Positions 1 to 12,229 of a DNA stretch of 64,000 bases are shown in pieces; the first letter of the stretch is position 1, and each line of letters opens with the position of its first letter. Source of the stretch: Penicillium oxalicum (lineage: Eukaryota; Ascomycota; Eurotiomycetes; Eurotiales; Aspergillaceae); NCBI RefSeq assembly GCF_001723175.1, contig NC_064651.1, forward strand, positions 682,001 through 746,000, given 5' to 3'. The notes beneath the pieces were generated by a model. The model was given only the letters and a program-made list of their open reading frames with translations. It was not told the origin of the DNA and made no database searches. Position numbers and translations under genes: made by a program.

Positions 1-60
1 AGAGTATAGTAGAGATCTAATTATATAAAGGGTTTTAGACGATACTAGGATACGAAAAGA

Positions 61-1260
61 GACGCTATAGCGCTTATATAAAGAATTAGGCTATAAAGGC
101 CGCGAAGCTACTTATAACCTATTAGCTACGCGGTACTATTAGCTAGGAATATATAATAAGACTACGAAATTTATACGAGTATACTTCGAATACTAGGCGC
201 GTAATCCTATTAGACTATATAAACCTACTAGAAGTATAAGACTAATATAAATCTAGGAGAAACAGTATATTAATACTACCCTACTACCTAATAAGGATAG
301 TTAAAAAGGAGTTATCTAAGTAAGAGATTCGGCGAGCGGATAGCTAGAAATAAGGATTCTCTAGAAAGTAGATAGTAAAAGCGCTACTAGATTCGTTTAG
401 GAAGATATTATCTATAGGTATAGGGTATCTTAGGAGATTATTATTAATTTTAGTCCTAAAATACGTTCGGAAATACGAAATTTTTTGAAATCGTATCGCG
501 TTAATACTATTTTAATTTCGGTATATAACCCGTAGGTAAATAGGGCGATTAAGAGAGTAATACGAACGCTAAAAGACGCCCTAAGACGCCCTATCTAAAA
601 TAACGAATAGATATAAACTATTAGAGGGTATTAAACTAAAATAGTCCTAAAAGCTACTAGCCGCCGCGATACTTACTAACAGAGCGACTTTATATATATA
701 TACTAGTACCTTACCCTTCTGATTTATTTATAGATAAGATACTATCTTACTAGTAGAATTAGATATACCTACCTAGTTAATACTACCCTAGGAAAAAGTA
801 GAGACACGCGCGGAGCTAATTATATTACGAGCTAAATAAATTAAAAGACGAGACTAGGATATCTCTAATATAATAATATAGCTATAGAGGCTAAGAGCTT
901 AGAATAAAGAATATTATAACTCGTATAGAAACCTACGAATTACGCCCCTAAAAGAAAAAGATTTAGTCCTTCTCTATAATACTAGGTTAGAGGATAATAT
1001 AATATCTAGAAATAAGCTCTGATTTAGATAGATAGGGCTATATTAAATTAGAAAAGATCTAAAAAATAGCATATACGAAATTAAAGAATTAGATAGTATC
1101 CTATACTAATAGATAAATAAGGTAAGCGCTAGTATTAATAGTAGTAGGCTAAAAAGATTTTATTACTAGGCGCTCTAGGATAAAAGAAATTTAGATAAGG
1201 ATAAAAGAATTAAGACTAAGAACGGATTACTACCTACTATATAAAGATACAGAAGAGGAT
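61..1260 (+). pseudogene. Decayed pol C-terminus: integrase and tail
   Basis: Read with C-to-T stops tolerated, this stretch gives an HHCC-like N-terminal integrase region (about 80-260) and then the end of the integrase core near 430-590. The reading YNPQVNRAIKR corresponds to the Ty3 integrase pattern YHPQANGxIER, with His now Asn. A tail near 955-1060 reads LYNTRLED and, further on, an RxIGLYRI-like segment, as in Ty3 integrase C-terminal regions. The ancestral protein would join retroelement cDNA to the genome. Catalytic residues cannot all be traced. The same tail occurs at 19,315-19,650 in element B. Confidence 0.75.
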
Positions 1261-2068
1261 AGCTATCGCGAGAGGGATAGGGTTAAGTTAATTATATAAT
1301 TTTCTTTATTAAAATATTACGTATTAATTAGTCTATTTAATACTAATATTTCGGATTTTTTTTGTATTTTTATTAATTTCTCTTAGAAACAGATTAATTT
1401 TGTTAGGTTTACTAAATTTTGTCTTTATTTAGAAATTTAGTAATTTTTAAGAGTATTTTAAAAAGTAATAGAAAAGTAACTTACTAGGAATAGCAAGATT
1501 TTTAGGAAGAGAGGGAAGTCTCCGGAGAGAGCTTAAATTATAACGATTTTCGCTAAATACTACGAATTTCTTCTATAGAAGAATTTAATATAATAAACTA
1601 GGCTACGATATCCGCTATAAGCTAGTATCTTAATATTATATCTTTAATACTAAGTAATTATTTAATATTAGTTACTTCTCCTAGTAAGATTATCGAAGAA
1701 TTACGAATACTACCTATAGACTAGATCTATAAGATAGCTAAGCTCTATCTATATAAGATTTACGAAAAAGGATAGGAATTTTTAGACTCTATCGTAATTA
1801 AACTCTATACTTTTATAAAAGATAGCGAATTTTAGAAAGGATATAAGTCTCGGGAAGATTTTAAGGATAGCTAGATAGTAGTAAAAGAAGCAATTAATCG
1901 CTATAAATACGATAAGAACTATATCTAGTAAGTAATATATATAGCGCTATAAGCCTAGAATAGTAACGCTAAAAAGATTATAATCCGGGCTAGAACGAAA
2001 GCTTTCGCTAAAAAAGTTAGTAAACTAGTAAGAAGCGGAATTAGTTTTGAAGAGATATAGCTTAGAGT

Positions 2069-2251
2069 TGATAGACCTATAGGTCTATAAGGCAAGGAAG
2101 TAATCTGGAGGCGAGATAACTAGGATTAGGAAGTCTAGGGAGAAGGAAGAAGAGAGAGAGAGAGAGGGAAAACCCACGATAGGGGAAAAACCCTTAAGAC
2201 ATATAACCGCTGCTAGGCCTAGTAAATATCTAGAGAGGGCAAACTCTCTTA
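2069..2251 (-). repeat. LTR of nested element (3' LTR by minus-strand orientation)
   Basis: This 183-bp LTR pairs with 4741-4923. It begins TGATAGACCTATAGG and ends CTCTCTTA, where the partner ends CTCTCTCA; the terminal CA has become TA. Several internal CA/TG positions are also converted relative to the partner. A run of C's follows directly and is the polypurine tract on the other strand. Confidence 0.92.
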
Positions 2252-3348
2252 TACCCCCCCCCCAGGACTAGTAGTAATGTGAAGAATATTATATATGATA
2301 GTGTGATATAATAAAATTTTAAAGGGGAGGGTTAGTTAGGATCTCTTATATATAATAATCTAGCGCGATTATCTTGATAAATCCTATTAGACTTAGTTCG
2401 GTAAGCTCTGATCTGTTAGATAAAGTTTGGTTTCTAACGTAAAGAAATCCCTCCCTGGTTCGGAATTAGGTCTCTTGGAATTTAGATTTTAGGATCTAGT
2501 CGGGTATTAGGAGCTCTTTTCCTTAGTTATACCGGTAGAATTTTGCGGTGTTAGGAAGGTTATAAAATTAGGATATTTTAGTCCTTTAGTATAGTTAGTA
2601 GTATACTTAGAGGGATTAGAGCGGCTTAGGGAAAAATTTGTTCGTCGCGTAATTCTAGGTCTTTTAGGGATTAGACTTAGGGAGGTAGGAAATCTTAGCA
2701 TTGTCCTTTTTTCTATTAGAGAGGTAGAATTTTTGGAGTATAGGAAGGTTATAAAATTCGGGTGTCTTTATAGGTATCTAGGCTTATATTAGAGAGCGGG
2801 TAGATATTACGGTCGGTTTCTTTGTGGGTATCCGGGCGGGTAGTCTTTTAGTTAGGCCTATTTAATCGTTTTACGGTTATATCGGTTATCTTTTTAATAT
2901 TTTAGATCTTTATATTATAGAGCCTTTCTTATATAATCTGCTTAGTAGAAGGGTTTCTTTTAATTAAGGTCGTAGCGAGGTAGGGTTCGAGGCGATTAGC
3001 AAAGTCGAATTCTACTATAGCGAGGGCGTAGTACTTATCTTCTTCTTTATTAATTTATATTACTATATTTGCGCCTATATTATCTTCTTCTTTAAGGTTC
3101 CTTTTAGATTAGGATTAGGATCCCTTTAAGGTAATCGAATTCTTGTTCCTATTATTCTTTCTAACAGAAATTAGCTTTAGCTAATTTTAATCCTAGCTAC
3201 TAGTTTTCTTAATCCTGTTATTATATATTATAGTCTAACTATTTAGCGCTATTCTATTTAGATTATCTATATTCCTCCACAGGGTATTTACCTAAATACC
3301 TTTAATAGGTTTCTACTTTGCGGTTCGTAAGGTAATAACTAAATATAT

Positions 3349-3390
3349 ATATTCCTTAGTAGTATAGCCCTTCCTTCTATAAAAGAAATA
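3349..3390 (-). pseudogene. Zinc-knuckle fossil of the nested element's gag
   Basis: On the minus strand the 14 codons read YFFYRRKGYTTKEY, which is exactly the spacing of the retroviral-type CCHC knuckle (C-x2-C-x4-H-x4-C). Each expected Cys and the His is a Tyr, and TGY-to-TAY and CAY-to-TAY are the changes expected from RIP on either strand. The flanking frame is open apart from TAA/TAG stops. This supports a gag origin for the interior of 2069-4923. Confidence 0.7.
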
Positions 3391-4740
3391 GTTACTATTT
3401 AGAGCGATCTGATTTAGGCCCTTAATCTATTCTTTTACCTATTCCTATAGCGATTTACCTCTCGGGGGTATATATTTAAATAGTAGGTATTTATACTTAA
3501 TTAATAAGGATAAGGATAAGGATAATAGTAAGATTGGTAGGGAGCGTAGGGGCTTAGTAACTATAAGGGTTAAGAATTAGTAACTAGTGATTTTAAGCTT
3601 ATAAATTACCTTAGTAAAGGTTCGGAAAAGGTCTAGGGCGGTAATCTTTGCGATATTTTCGTATCTATTTAAATAGTCTACTAGTCTAGTAGCTATAAAG
3701 GTTAGGATATTACTTTGTAATTTATCAAGAAGTAGGGAAACGATTATACCTAGGGTAAGTTAGACTTCTTCCGTTACTTTAGTATAGGTACTACGAAATT
3801 TATATATAAAATCGATTACTGATAGATAGTTAGCTCGGTAGGTTCGTAGAACCCTAGTTACCTTCTTTTTACTAGGAATAAAGCCGGTAGTATAGAGGGC
3901 CTTTTTTAAGCTAATAATATATTTATTAGCGAATTCGTATCGGAATCTTATAGCTTTAACTATCGTATTAATATCCTTCGAGATAGATTATTAGAGCTAT
4001 ATCTGTATAGTATAGGAGTATTCGACCTAAGTTTCTGCTTTATTAGATATTACTTTAGGCCTATTATATTTTGGGTTAACGAGACGATAGAGTCCTTTCT
4101 TTTTAAGGATTTAGTATATATCTCTGAACTAGTCTTCAAAGTCTTCTGTTCTTTCTAATATTTTAAATAGATTAAGGGTGAATTCTTTAGGGGCGCTAGT
4201 AAGTTAGTTTACTAGCTAGCCTCGGGATTTTAGGGTAAAGAAGTTACTATAGTCTTCGCGAGATACGGGAAATTCCTTAATACTAGCCGCTTAGCCGAGG
4301 TCTTCTTTAGCTATAGTTAGTATTTAGGAATATAATAGAGATTTAGGTAAATTTAATAATTTAGGTGGTTTAGAGATAAAATTTAGTAAGAGGGAAGGTT
4401 TGTAGGGGATGTATATAGTATTATAATAGGGTTTTCAAGTAAGAGATATTAATATTATAGTAGTCCTAGTAAATATTAATAGACGCGTCTTTTCTTTTAA
4501 AGATATTAGATTTAGCTTCTATAGCCTAATTAAAGTTTGTTGTATTTGATAAGTTTTTAGCTTCTATAGCCTAGTTAGATTTGTTAATTTATATTAGATT
4601 TAGTAATTTGAATTTGGTGATTTAGTAATTTTAGTAATTATAGCTTCCATAGCCGAATTTGATAAATTTAGTGATTGAAAATTTGAGAACTTATGGTTTT
4701 TACAAATTTAGGCCTTACTATTGCGATCGGGCTTATAACC

Positions 4741-4923
4741 TGATAGACCTATAGGTCTACAAGACAAGGAAGTAATCTGGAGGCGAGATAACTAGGATTG
4801 GGAAGTCTAGGGAGAAGGAAGAAGAGAGAGAGAGAGAGGGAAAACCCACGATAGGGGAAAAACCCTCAAGACACATGACCGCTGCTAGGCCTAGCAAACA
4901 TCTAGAGAGGGCAAACTCTCTCA
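4741..4923 (-). repeat. LTR of nested element (5' LTR by minus-strand orientation)
   Basis: This copy keeps more of the unmutated sequence than its partner, for example ACAAGACAAGG, ACACATGACC and the terminal CA. It is followed directly by AGAGT, the right-hand target duplication. On the minus strand the sequence just inside the LTR begins GGTTATAAGCCCGATCG, the place where a primer-binding site would lie; I could not match it to a particular tRNA. Confidence 0.92.
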
Positions 4924-5591
4924 AGAGTTAATAACGCTATTTTTTAATAACTCGAGAAAGGAATATATAGGCGAGGAATCCGTAGAGCTAAGGAGGTTAT
5001 ATAGGATAATCTCGATAACGCCTATAAATCGCTAGACTTAACGGAATTAATACTTAAACGACTATTAAGGTATTATCTATCGATTAATAAGAATAGATTT
5101 ATATACGAATATTATTAGATACCGCGAATTTTAGATAAAGCGGATAAAAATTAAAGTATAGTAGCGGATAACGAAGATTCGCGGTTTTCTTCTATAGAAA
5201 AAATCCTATTAAAAAAGTAAGATCTAGAAGAAAGCTAAATTTCTTCTGCAGAAGAAATCTAGCTATATAAGTAAAGTCCGGAACTTAGTAATAACGATAA
5301 GTAGTTACAAAATTCGGAACTTTTAATAAGGCCTACTACTAAGAAACTGAAGATATTACTATATTTATTAAAATTAGTACCCTACGGATATAAGATAGAT
5401 TCTTCTAGGCTAACTAAAGTAATTCCGAAAACGAAATTAGATACTAATAGCGAACGCGAAGCTCTAGTAATTTTTCGGATTATTAGTAGGTCTATTCGCG
5501 AAAATACGACCGAAATTAGTCCTAATTCGATTTATAAGAGGTATATAACTTAGCTAGTATATCTGCTATATATTTATACTAATAGCGTAAA

Positions 5592-5851
5592 TGTCACGGC
5601 GTAAGTCATACGTAGTGACTCCAGCGATTCACAGTTGAATCGATCCCGCGTCGACTTAGGGTAACAACCCCAAGGCCCTATGTGGGGCTATGGGGCTCGG
5701 TACGCGGACCCTCAATGTATATATTGTGGGAACTAGTGGAGACTACCAGACTCCAAGATTCAGATTCAGTCTTTGGAATTCAGACCCTATAGACTTGGAC
5801 CCTCTGCCTAGCCAACAGGTTTTCTGACCTGTAATCCAGATACCCGTAACA
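5592..5851. repeat. Solo LTR (260 bp) with 5-bp target duplication
   Basis: The insert starts TGTCACGG and ends CCGTAACA, imperfect inverted termini of TG...CA type, and is flanked by GTAAA on both sides (5587-5591 and 5852-5856). Unlike its surroundings it is rich in CA and TG, so it is almost unmutated. The paralogous position in element B (about 21,160-21,174) aligns without any gap, giving a natural empty site. It is best explained as an LTR left after recombination between the two LTRs of a retrotransposon. The internal region of its parent is not in the window. Confidence 0.92.
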
Positions 5852-7314
5852 GTAAATTATAAGACTCTAGTATAATACTTACGATATCTCTACGCCTAGC
5901 TCGGTAACTAGGATAATACTAAAAAGGAATTTAAGGCTTAGTTTAAACTATCTTCTAGGAAAGAACTTAGGAGCTACTTTTGATTCCCTCCTAAGATATA
6001 GAAGCCGCTAGTATTCAATTTCGAGAAGCTATAATATCTGACTTTTTAGGATATAATTTTTCGCTATTTTAGAAGGGTTCCGCTAAGCCCTAGGAGAATA
6101 ATAGAGAGAGATTAGAACGTAGACGGAAGTATAGTAGTACTAATTTTTATATAGCTATACAATAATTAGGATAGCTACTATCCTCGCGGTTTAATAGGTA
6201 TAATCGAGGAGGAATTTAATATATATAACTAGTATTACTAGTCGCGAAAGTATACTCTAAGGATTAGATAGGCTAAAAATATATAGTATAGTAGTATCTA
6301 GTAGCTAATATAGCGCGATTATACCTACTATATATTTTATATTCTGCTACGACCGGATTATTAATATTAGCTAATTTCGTTTCCTTACTATACGAAGAGT
6401 ACTTACCCTAGTAAATAAATAGCCTTCCGCTATCTTAATATTAACGTAATAGATCTTCTTGTATCCTAATAAATAGCGAATATAATCTAAGGAACAGTCT
6501 CTTTAACTAATAAGGACCTATAAAATTATACTAAGATACTACTTAGAATATAAAACTACCTCGCTAAATAGTAGTAGGACCTACGCGATTATAGCTACTA
6601 GAAAGATAGTTTAATCTATAAGATATTAGCTACGATATAGATAGTAGAAGATAAGGAGAAATTTAGTCTCTCCTAGAGAAAAGTTATCTATAAGTAGGGA
6701 GATATACGTATTTCGAAGCTATATCTTCCTTATAGCTTAACCGGGCTAACGACTTATCTTTAGCGAATAGTTTTACCTTAGTTTATTAGTATCTAGGAAG
6801 ATTATAAGACCCTAGATAGTCCTAAATCTAGTACTTAGTCTAAACTTTCGGCTTATTATCGCGATTTCTTATTACCTAAAAAGACTCCTTTAGGCTAGTC
6901 TAGTTAGAAATATAGTAGTCGGCTTATGTATCCCTTTTCTATATTAGTTTAATTACTAGAATTAAGTCTGATTAGAGATACGCTAATTAGTCGCGAAAGA
7001 TAGGATTCCCCTATAGTTATCGAAGAATTAGATATTCTTTTTAGCTAGAATTAGTAACGAGCGTATAGATTAATCTAGGAATAGCGCGACTAGGCGAGAT
7101 AGGCCTACCTACTATATTTTAAGATAATAATATAGGCCGAATAGTAGTAATTTAGCGTATACTCTTATTTTCTATAAAAGGAAAAGGGCCTATTAGTTTT
7201 ACTAAATTTTATATAGCCTAATAAGTTAGCCTAAGGGTCTTTAGGAGATCTAGCGTTACTATTAAGGGATATAGGAAATTAACTAAGGGACGGTAAATTA
7301 TAGGGGGGAGGTTA

Positions 7315-7665
7315 TATAGTAGGGGATTCGGTTATATATACTTACTAGATATTTAGTAGTAAGAGATACCTAATAGCCTAACCGCCTAGGGAGATTATCT
7401 AAGACCTAGGCTATAGGATCTTTAGGATTATTATTATCGGTTTTGATTAATAGTTTAGATTAAGGATTCGGGACGGTCTTTATAGTTAGATCCTTAATAC
7501 TTATAATATTACACTCTTTTTGATTCCTACCTTTTAGTTCCTAATAACAGATTATACGGTTATTTTAGAGGACTCCGCGACTTACTTACTTATGGTTTTG
7601 GTTTAGTTCCTCTATGACTCGACCTGTCTGGTGAGATTAGACTACCTTAAGTATTCCCCTCTTTA
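7315..7665 (+). repeat. 3' LTR of element A
   Basis: About 351 bp, preceded by the polypurine-like tract TAGGGGGGAGGT. It matches the LTRs at 16,602-16,951 and 22,630-22,979 along its whole length. It begins TATAGTAGGGG (ancestral TGTAGTAGGGG) and ends TCCCCTCTTTA. It still holds a few CA/TG positions in its second half. The left partner LTR lies outside the window. Confidence 0.85.
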
Positions 7666-10600
7666 CTAGTAAGAGAAGGTTAAGGATAAGAGGAGATAGA
7701 GAGATAGAGAAGAATTTAGTAGAAGGATTAATTACTAGCTTAGAAAGAGGATAAAGAGGAACTAAAGACCTATTAGTTAATTAAAGATCTAGTTTAGACT
7801 TAGAGTAAGCTATCTAGCCTAGGAAAAAGTCTTAGAATATATAGGATAACCTAGATAGTATTATAAGGAATAAGAAAGAAGGATAAAGAGAAAAAGAAGC
7901 GATCGTAGGAATTTACCTATATTTATAGCGAGGGATCCTTTATTCCCCTAGACTATCCTAATAGGAGCTTTTAGCGACTATTAGCTATATATAGTAGTTA
8001 TAAGTAGCCGAAAATAATATTATACCTTTTCCTTTATTAAACCCCTACTATTTTTAACTTTACCCAATATATATAAATAATACTAAGGCAGAAACCTATA
8101 GATATAACCGAATAGAGTAATAGTAAGCTTAGACTATACTACCCTAAAGCTTAGGGTAAGTTTAGTCTAAGTAGGGGAGGATAAGATCCCGGAAGGGTAG
8201 CACGTAAGTTATAGCTTACGTAAATATCCCCGTCCGGCCCTATATAGTCCTATAACTATCCTTACAGACCTAATATTTAAGAGATACTATAGATATACTT
8301 CAAAAATCAACCTTTCTTTACTCTTCGAATCATACTTTATAGTTATCGAGTAGACGTTATAGTTCGCGCCTAACTAATTAAGATATTCCGGAAGTTATCC
8401 GACGATAGTTTTTAGATCCTAAATCTCTCTATTGTATTTATTATCTAAGTTAGGTTTAGTTACTTATATTTAAGTAGGAGTCTTTCCGTTTAGGGTACTA
8501 TTATTACCTACTATAATAACTATACTTTATAGTCTAAAGGTAGGGCGATTAACATATTACGCGCTACTAACTAGTTACTATAAGTTAGAACGTCCCGGGC
8601 TAATACTTATCTACTATCCTAACTTCTAATCCTAAGACCTAATCTCTTAATCGTATTATTACTTCGCAAAATCTTACTATAGGCTAGATCCTATTAAGTA
8701 TCTTATAAGATATACTAGAAGTACGCGCTAAGTAGGTTAATTACTAAGTATTACTACTAAGTAAATCCCCTACCTATAGGTTAGGTTTATTTTTAGAGTT
8801 AAACTATAGAGTATAAAGTATTTAAGATAGTAACTAAGTAATAATATATAATTAATCGCGAAGAACTAAATATATAATACTAAAATAAGTATCCTTATAT
8901 ATCTAGTCCTTCCTATTACTAATACGCTAGGACTTATTACCGATAAGTCTATCCTACCGCTAATAGGATTATATATATATATCTAGTAACTCGACTTAGT
9001 TTTCTGCTCTTCTGATTGGTCTTGTCCTACGGGTATTCTGCTACTTTACCCTATTAAAACGGCTTCCCGCCCTATTAACTTCTTTGACCGCCTTCTCCGG
9101 CCCTCTAATTTAGTCCTAGTATATTACCCTATTTAGGACTTATTCCTTAAAAGCTTTTTATTTTACTATACTTAGCTTCTCTCGGACTTTTTAGCCTAGC
9201 CTCCTAGGTTTAATCCTCTCTCTCTTTATTTTTATCTCTTCTTTTCCTCCCGTCTTTTTTTTATAGTATATATCTACCTCTTAATACCTTATCTACTATT
9301 AATCTAGATATAGAACTATATAGTACTAATCCTAATTAATACTATTAAATATTAATAAATTATATTCAAAGTTACTATCTATTTAGTACTATATCCCTAG
9401 ATATAGAACTCCTAATACTACTCTCTAAGAGCTAACTTTGCCTTCGGTCCGCTACCTACTACTATCTACGCTATTATTCTTTACTTATAATAGTACTATT
9501 TACCTTACTATAGGTACTAAAATATAATTTACGGAGTTACTTTAAGAGATAGTTAACGTTATTTATATTCCCCTTAAGGGCTATAGTAGAGAGCTTCGTC
9601 TTTATATATATAATAGTCTTTCGAATTACCCTTAGAATCTAATAAGATTAGTACTAATATCTAAGTATAGTATACTAACTAATTTATATATCTTAATATA
9701 TTCGCTTCGGCGATTCGAGTAATACTGATATTTCTTATATCGCCCCTCTTTCTACTTATAATTAGGTATTTCGAATCTCCTATTTTTAATACCTACTTCC
9801 TAATTATTAAAATAGCGAATATAGACGTCTAGTATTACTCTTTCCGATAGTATAGTACGATCTATACTACTATACGAGAGTATACTTCGCTAGGTCCTAC
9901 TAGTAGTTATACTACTTACTATTATCTAGGAGTCCTCCTTACCTACTATACTAAGTTTATAAAGAACCTTTCGGTACTAGGTAGCCTATTTACTCTTATC
10001 CTCCTCTAGTAAATTAACTAGCTATTCGATCTACTAGATTAGGTACTCGATTTATTAAATCTTAGTAAATACTATTTTAATAGTAGATAGTAATAATATA
10101 TATAAGATAGTAGGGAAACTCGAAGTCGCTTAGTATAGTAATTATCTACCGCTCCTTTATAAATTCTCTATTTCTAACGCTATCCTAGTTCGAGTAGTAT
10201 ATCTAACCTATATCTTCCCGCTATAGGCCTAGCCTATTATAAATTACTTATTATACGCGGATATATTATCGAGTCTACGATTAATTCGATAATTCGATAA
10301 TTAATAATTCTCGAGGACTAGCGGATATATAATCGCGTTTTAGTAGTATCTTTTAACTTTATATACTATATAATACTCTTCTAATTACCTATACCTTCTG
10401 TATCTCTTATATATTACTACTATTGTTATAGTATTAGTTATACTACTACTTCGCGACGAATAACCTAGTATCGTGCCTATACTATAGATATTATCTCTAG
10501 TACTTCGCCTTACCTAGGCTAGAACTAGTATTATACTTCCTATAGTATTCCTATCTTAGTATTAAGATATAGGGTAAAGTATTCTCGCTATATTACCCTA

Positions 10601-12229
10601 TTATTAATCCCGCCTTCTACTTACCCTAATCCCTCTATACTTAATTATTCTCTAACCCTAATTAATATTCTACTAGTATTACCTATCCCCTAGGTCCTAT
10701 CCCTAGTATATTATATACTACTTACTCTATAACCTTCGATTTTACTATTACCCCTTCTATTATAGATACCCCTACTAATATCTCTTCTATATATACTAAG
10801 AACCTAGTATATAAGATATCCTAGGTCGTTTAGTTCGCTAATTCGTTCGGACTTTTATCGCTAGTATTGCTAGGAGGTATATTAGACGCCTCTAACTTAA
10901 ATTATCCCTCGCGGCTAAATATCCTCTACTACGCGATAGATCCTATTAAATCTTAGTTCTATAGATATAGAGTATAAATTTTATAGTACTCTTTTTTAGT
11001 CTAGCGAGGTCTATACTTTAACTAATATACTAATATAGGAATTATATTATAAGCGAGGTGGTATACTATCTTATCCTTTACCGAAGCCCCTAACCCTAAT
11101 ACGTTATCTCTTCGAGTCTAACTCCTAGTAGGCGATTATATTTCGAAAATAGATTCGTATATTAAATATAGTACTTACCTATATATTAATAGATTATCGA
11201 TAAGACCTATACCTCTAGCTCTATAAAGCTTTCTATATCTTTTAGATCTAGGATACTATTTATTATCTTCTTAGGCTACTCGCTAGGGATACACTAGTAT
11301 TCGCGTAGATATACTTTTTAGATCTATCTACTACTATAGAGGAGCGCTTACGCTATAACCCTCTCTTATACTTTTACCCTAAACTCCTATAGAAACTCGA
11401 TCTTCTTTTATAGGATATAAACCCTTTTTATAAGATATTCTATTATACTATAGCGTTTCTATCGGAATATATAGATATCCTAAATCTCCGTTTAACTCCT
11501 TAGGTATAAGCTCGATTTCTATTATAATAGATATAATATCTTATACTAATATATATTATAGCTTTACTTAGTTTAAAATACTACTAGGAGTCGATAGTAT
11601 AATCTTCTAGCTACTAATACTAAGCTTATAGCCTTCCTTCCTAATATATTAAATAAATTTAATAGGTAGGGCTATTATAATATTATACTATATCTTCGAG
11701 AGGCCCTACTATATTATCCTAATATATTATCCGAGTTTTTCGAAGGTTTAGGACTAGTACTAGAAGTCTTAATCCCTCCTAAGCTTCTAGCTAATATATC
11801 TATACCTACTACTAATATAATTAAGGACTCCGCCCTAGGCTTTAGTATACTCCCTTCTACTAATTATAAGACTCCTTGTTACCTTTCCTATATCTATTAT
11901 AAGTATATACTATATCTTCTACTATAGTATATACTCTTCTACTTCTATAGTAGAACTAGCTACTCTCGCTATATAGAGCTAAGTAGTCTAATAACTACTA
12001 GTAATTAGAGGAAAAATATAAATATTATCCTAATTATATATTACTACTAGCTTCTCTATCCTAGAAATAAGGGTACTAATATTCTTTATTAGGAAGATAT
12101 ACTCTTCTAGTAGTTCTTAGTTAATATATTTATTACCGATAATTTTAAGAACCTAGAGTTCTATCGGTTTAACTAGAAGTCTCTTCGCGCTAATAAGTAC
12201 TCTACTACTTATTATATATTCGCTTATAA
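7666..12229. other. RIP-degraded transposon DNA, mostly unassigned
   Basis: No intact gene is present. At 7690-8060 a plus-strand frame with only TAA/TAG stops is rich in Lys/Arg (KRKKKRS) and may be the C-terminal tail of a decayed transposase. At 8170-8340 a less mutated patch (GATCCCGGAAGGGTAG..., CCCCGTCCGGCCC) follows a G-rich tract and contains a 7-bp inverted repeat ACGTAAG/CTTACGT (8202-8221); it may be an LTR fragment, but no partner was found. From about 8400 to 12,200 the sequence is very poor in CA/TG. Part of it probably belongs to the N-terminal side of the Helitron gene that becomes recognisable at 12,230. Confidence 0.5.

Larger units (their letters stand above)
2069..4923 (-). 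mobile_element. Complete small LTR retrotransposon nested in element A
   Basis: Two 183-bp near-identical LTRs (2069-2251 and 4741-4923) bound a 2.5-kb interior. The outer ends are TGAT...CTCA, and a 5-bp target duplication AGAGT flanks the element (2064-2068 and 4924-4928). The element reads on the minus strand: a run of G's (C's on the plus strand at 2254-2263) lies just inside the LTR at 2069-2251, as a polypurine tract next to the 3' LTR should, and a degenerate zinc knuckle is found on that strand. At 2.86 kb it is too short for a full gag-pol, and no RT or integrase reading was found, so it is probably a gag-only or otherwise non-autonomous element. The paralogous site in element B (about 20,503-20,507) is empty. 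Confidence 0.9.
1600..7290 (+). pseudogene. Third ORF of element A (unknown function), interrupted by two insertions
   Basis: Between pol and the 3' LTR runs a long frame whose only stops are TAA/TAG, consistent with RIP of Gln and Trp codons. The LTR element at 2069-4923 and the solo LTR at 5592-5851 both sit inside this frame; removing them restores collinearity with 20,045-22,610 in element B. The family is not one I can name with certainty. The part at about 6690-6800 reads GDIRISK, later LPYSLTG, then RIVLP and FISI, which weakly resembles the C-terminal half of fungal 2-oxoglutarate/Fe(II) dioxygenase-like proteins. No clear HxD iron-binding pair is visible, so this is only a suggestion. 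It is not gag, protease, RT or integrase. Confidence 0.55.
1..7665 (+). mobile_element. Ty3-type LTR retrotransposon A, 3' part, RIP-degraded
   Basis: The element enters from the left edge, so its 5' LTR, gag and most of pol lie outside the window. What is visible, in order, is the end of pol (integrase and tail, about 61-1260), a long third reading frame, a G-rich polypurine tract at about 7302-7312, and a 351-bp 3' LTR ending near 7665. Two younger insertions (2069-4923 and 5592-5851) interrupt it. From about 945 onward it aligns collinearly with element B (from about 19,315), which lacks both insertions. Almost every in-frame stop is TAA or TAG where Gln or Trp codons would be expected, as CpA-to-TpA RIP produces. 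It is certainly a dead copy. Classification as Ty3-like rests on the integrase reading and not on reverse transcriptase, which is not in view. Confidence 0.85.
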
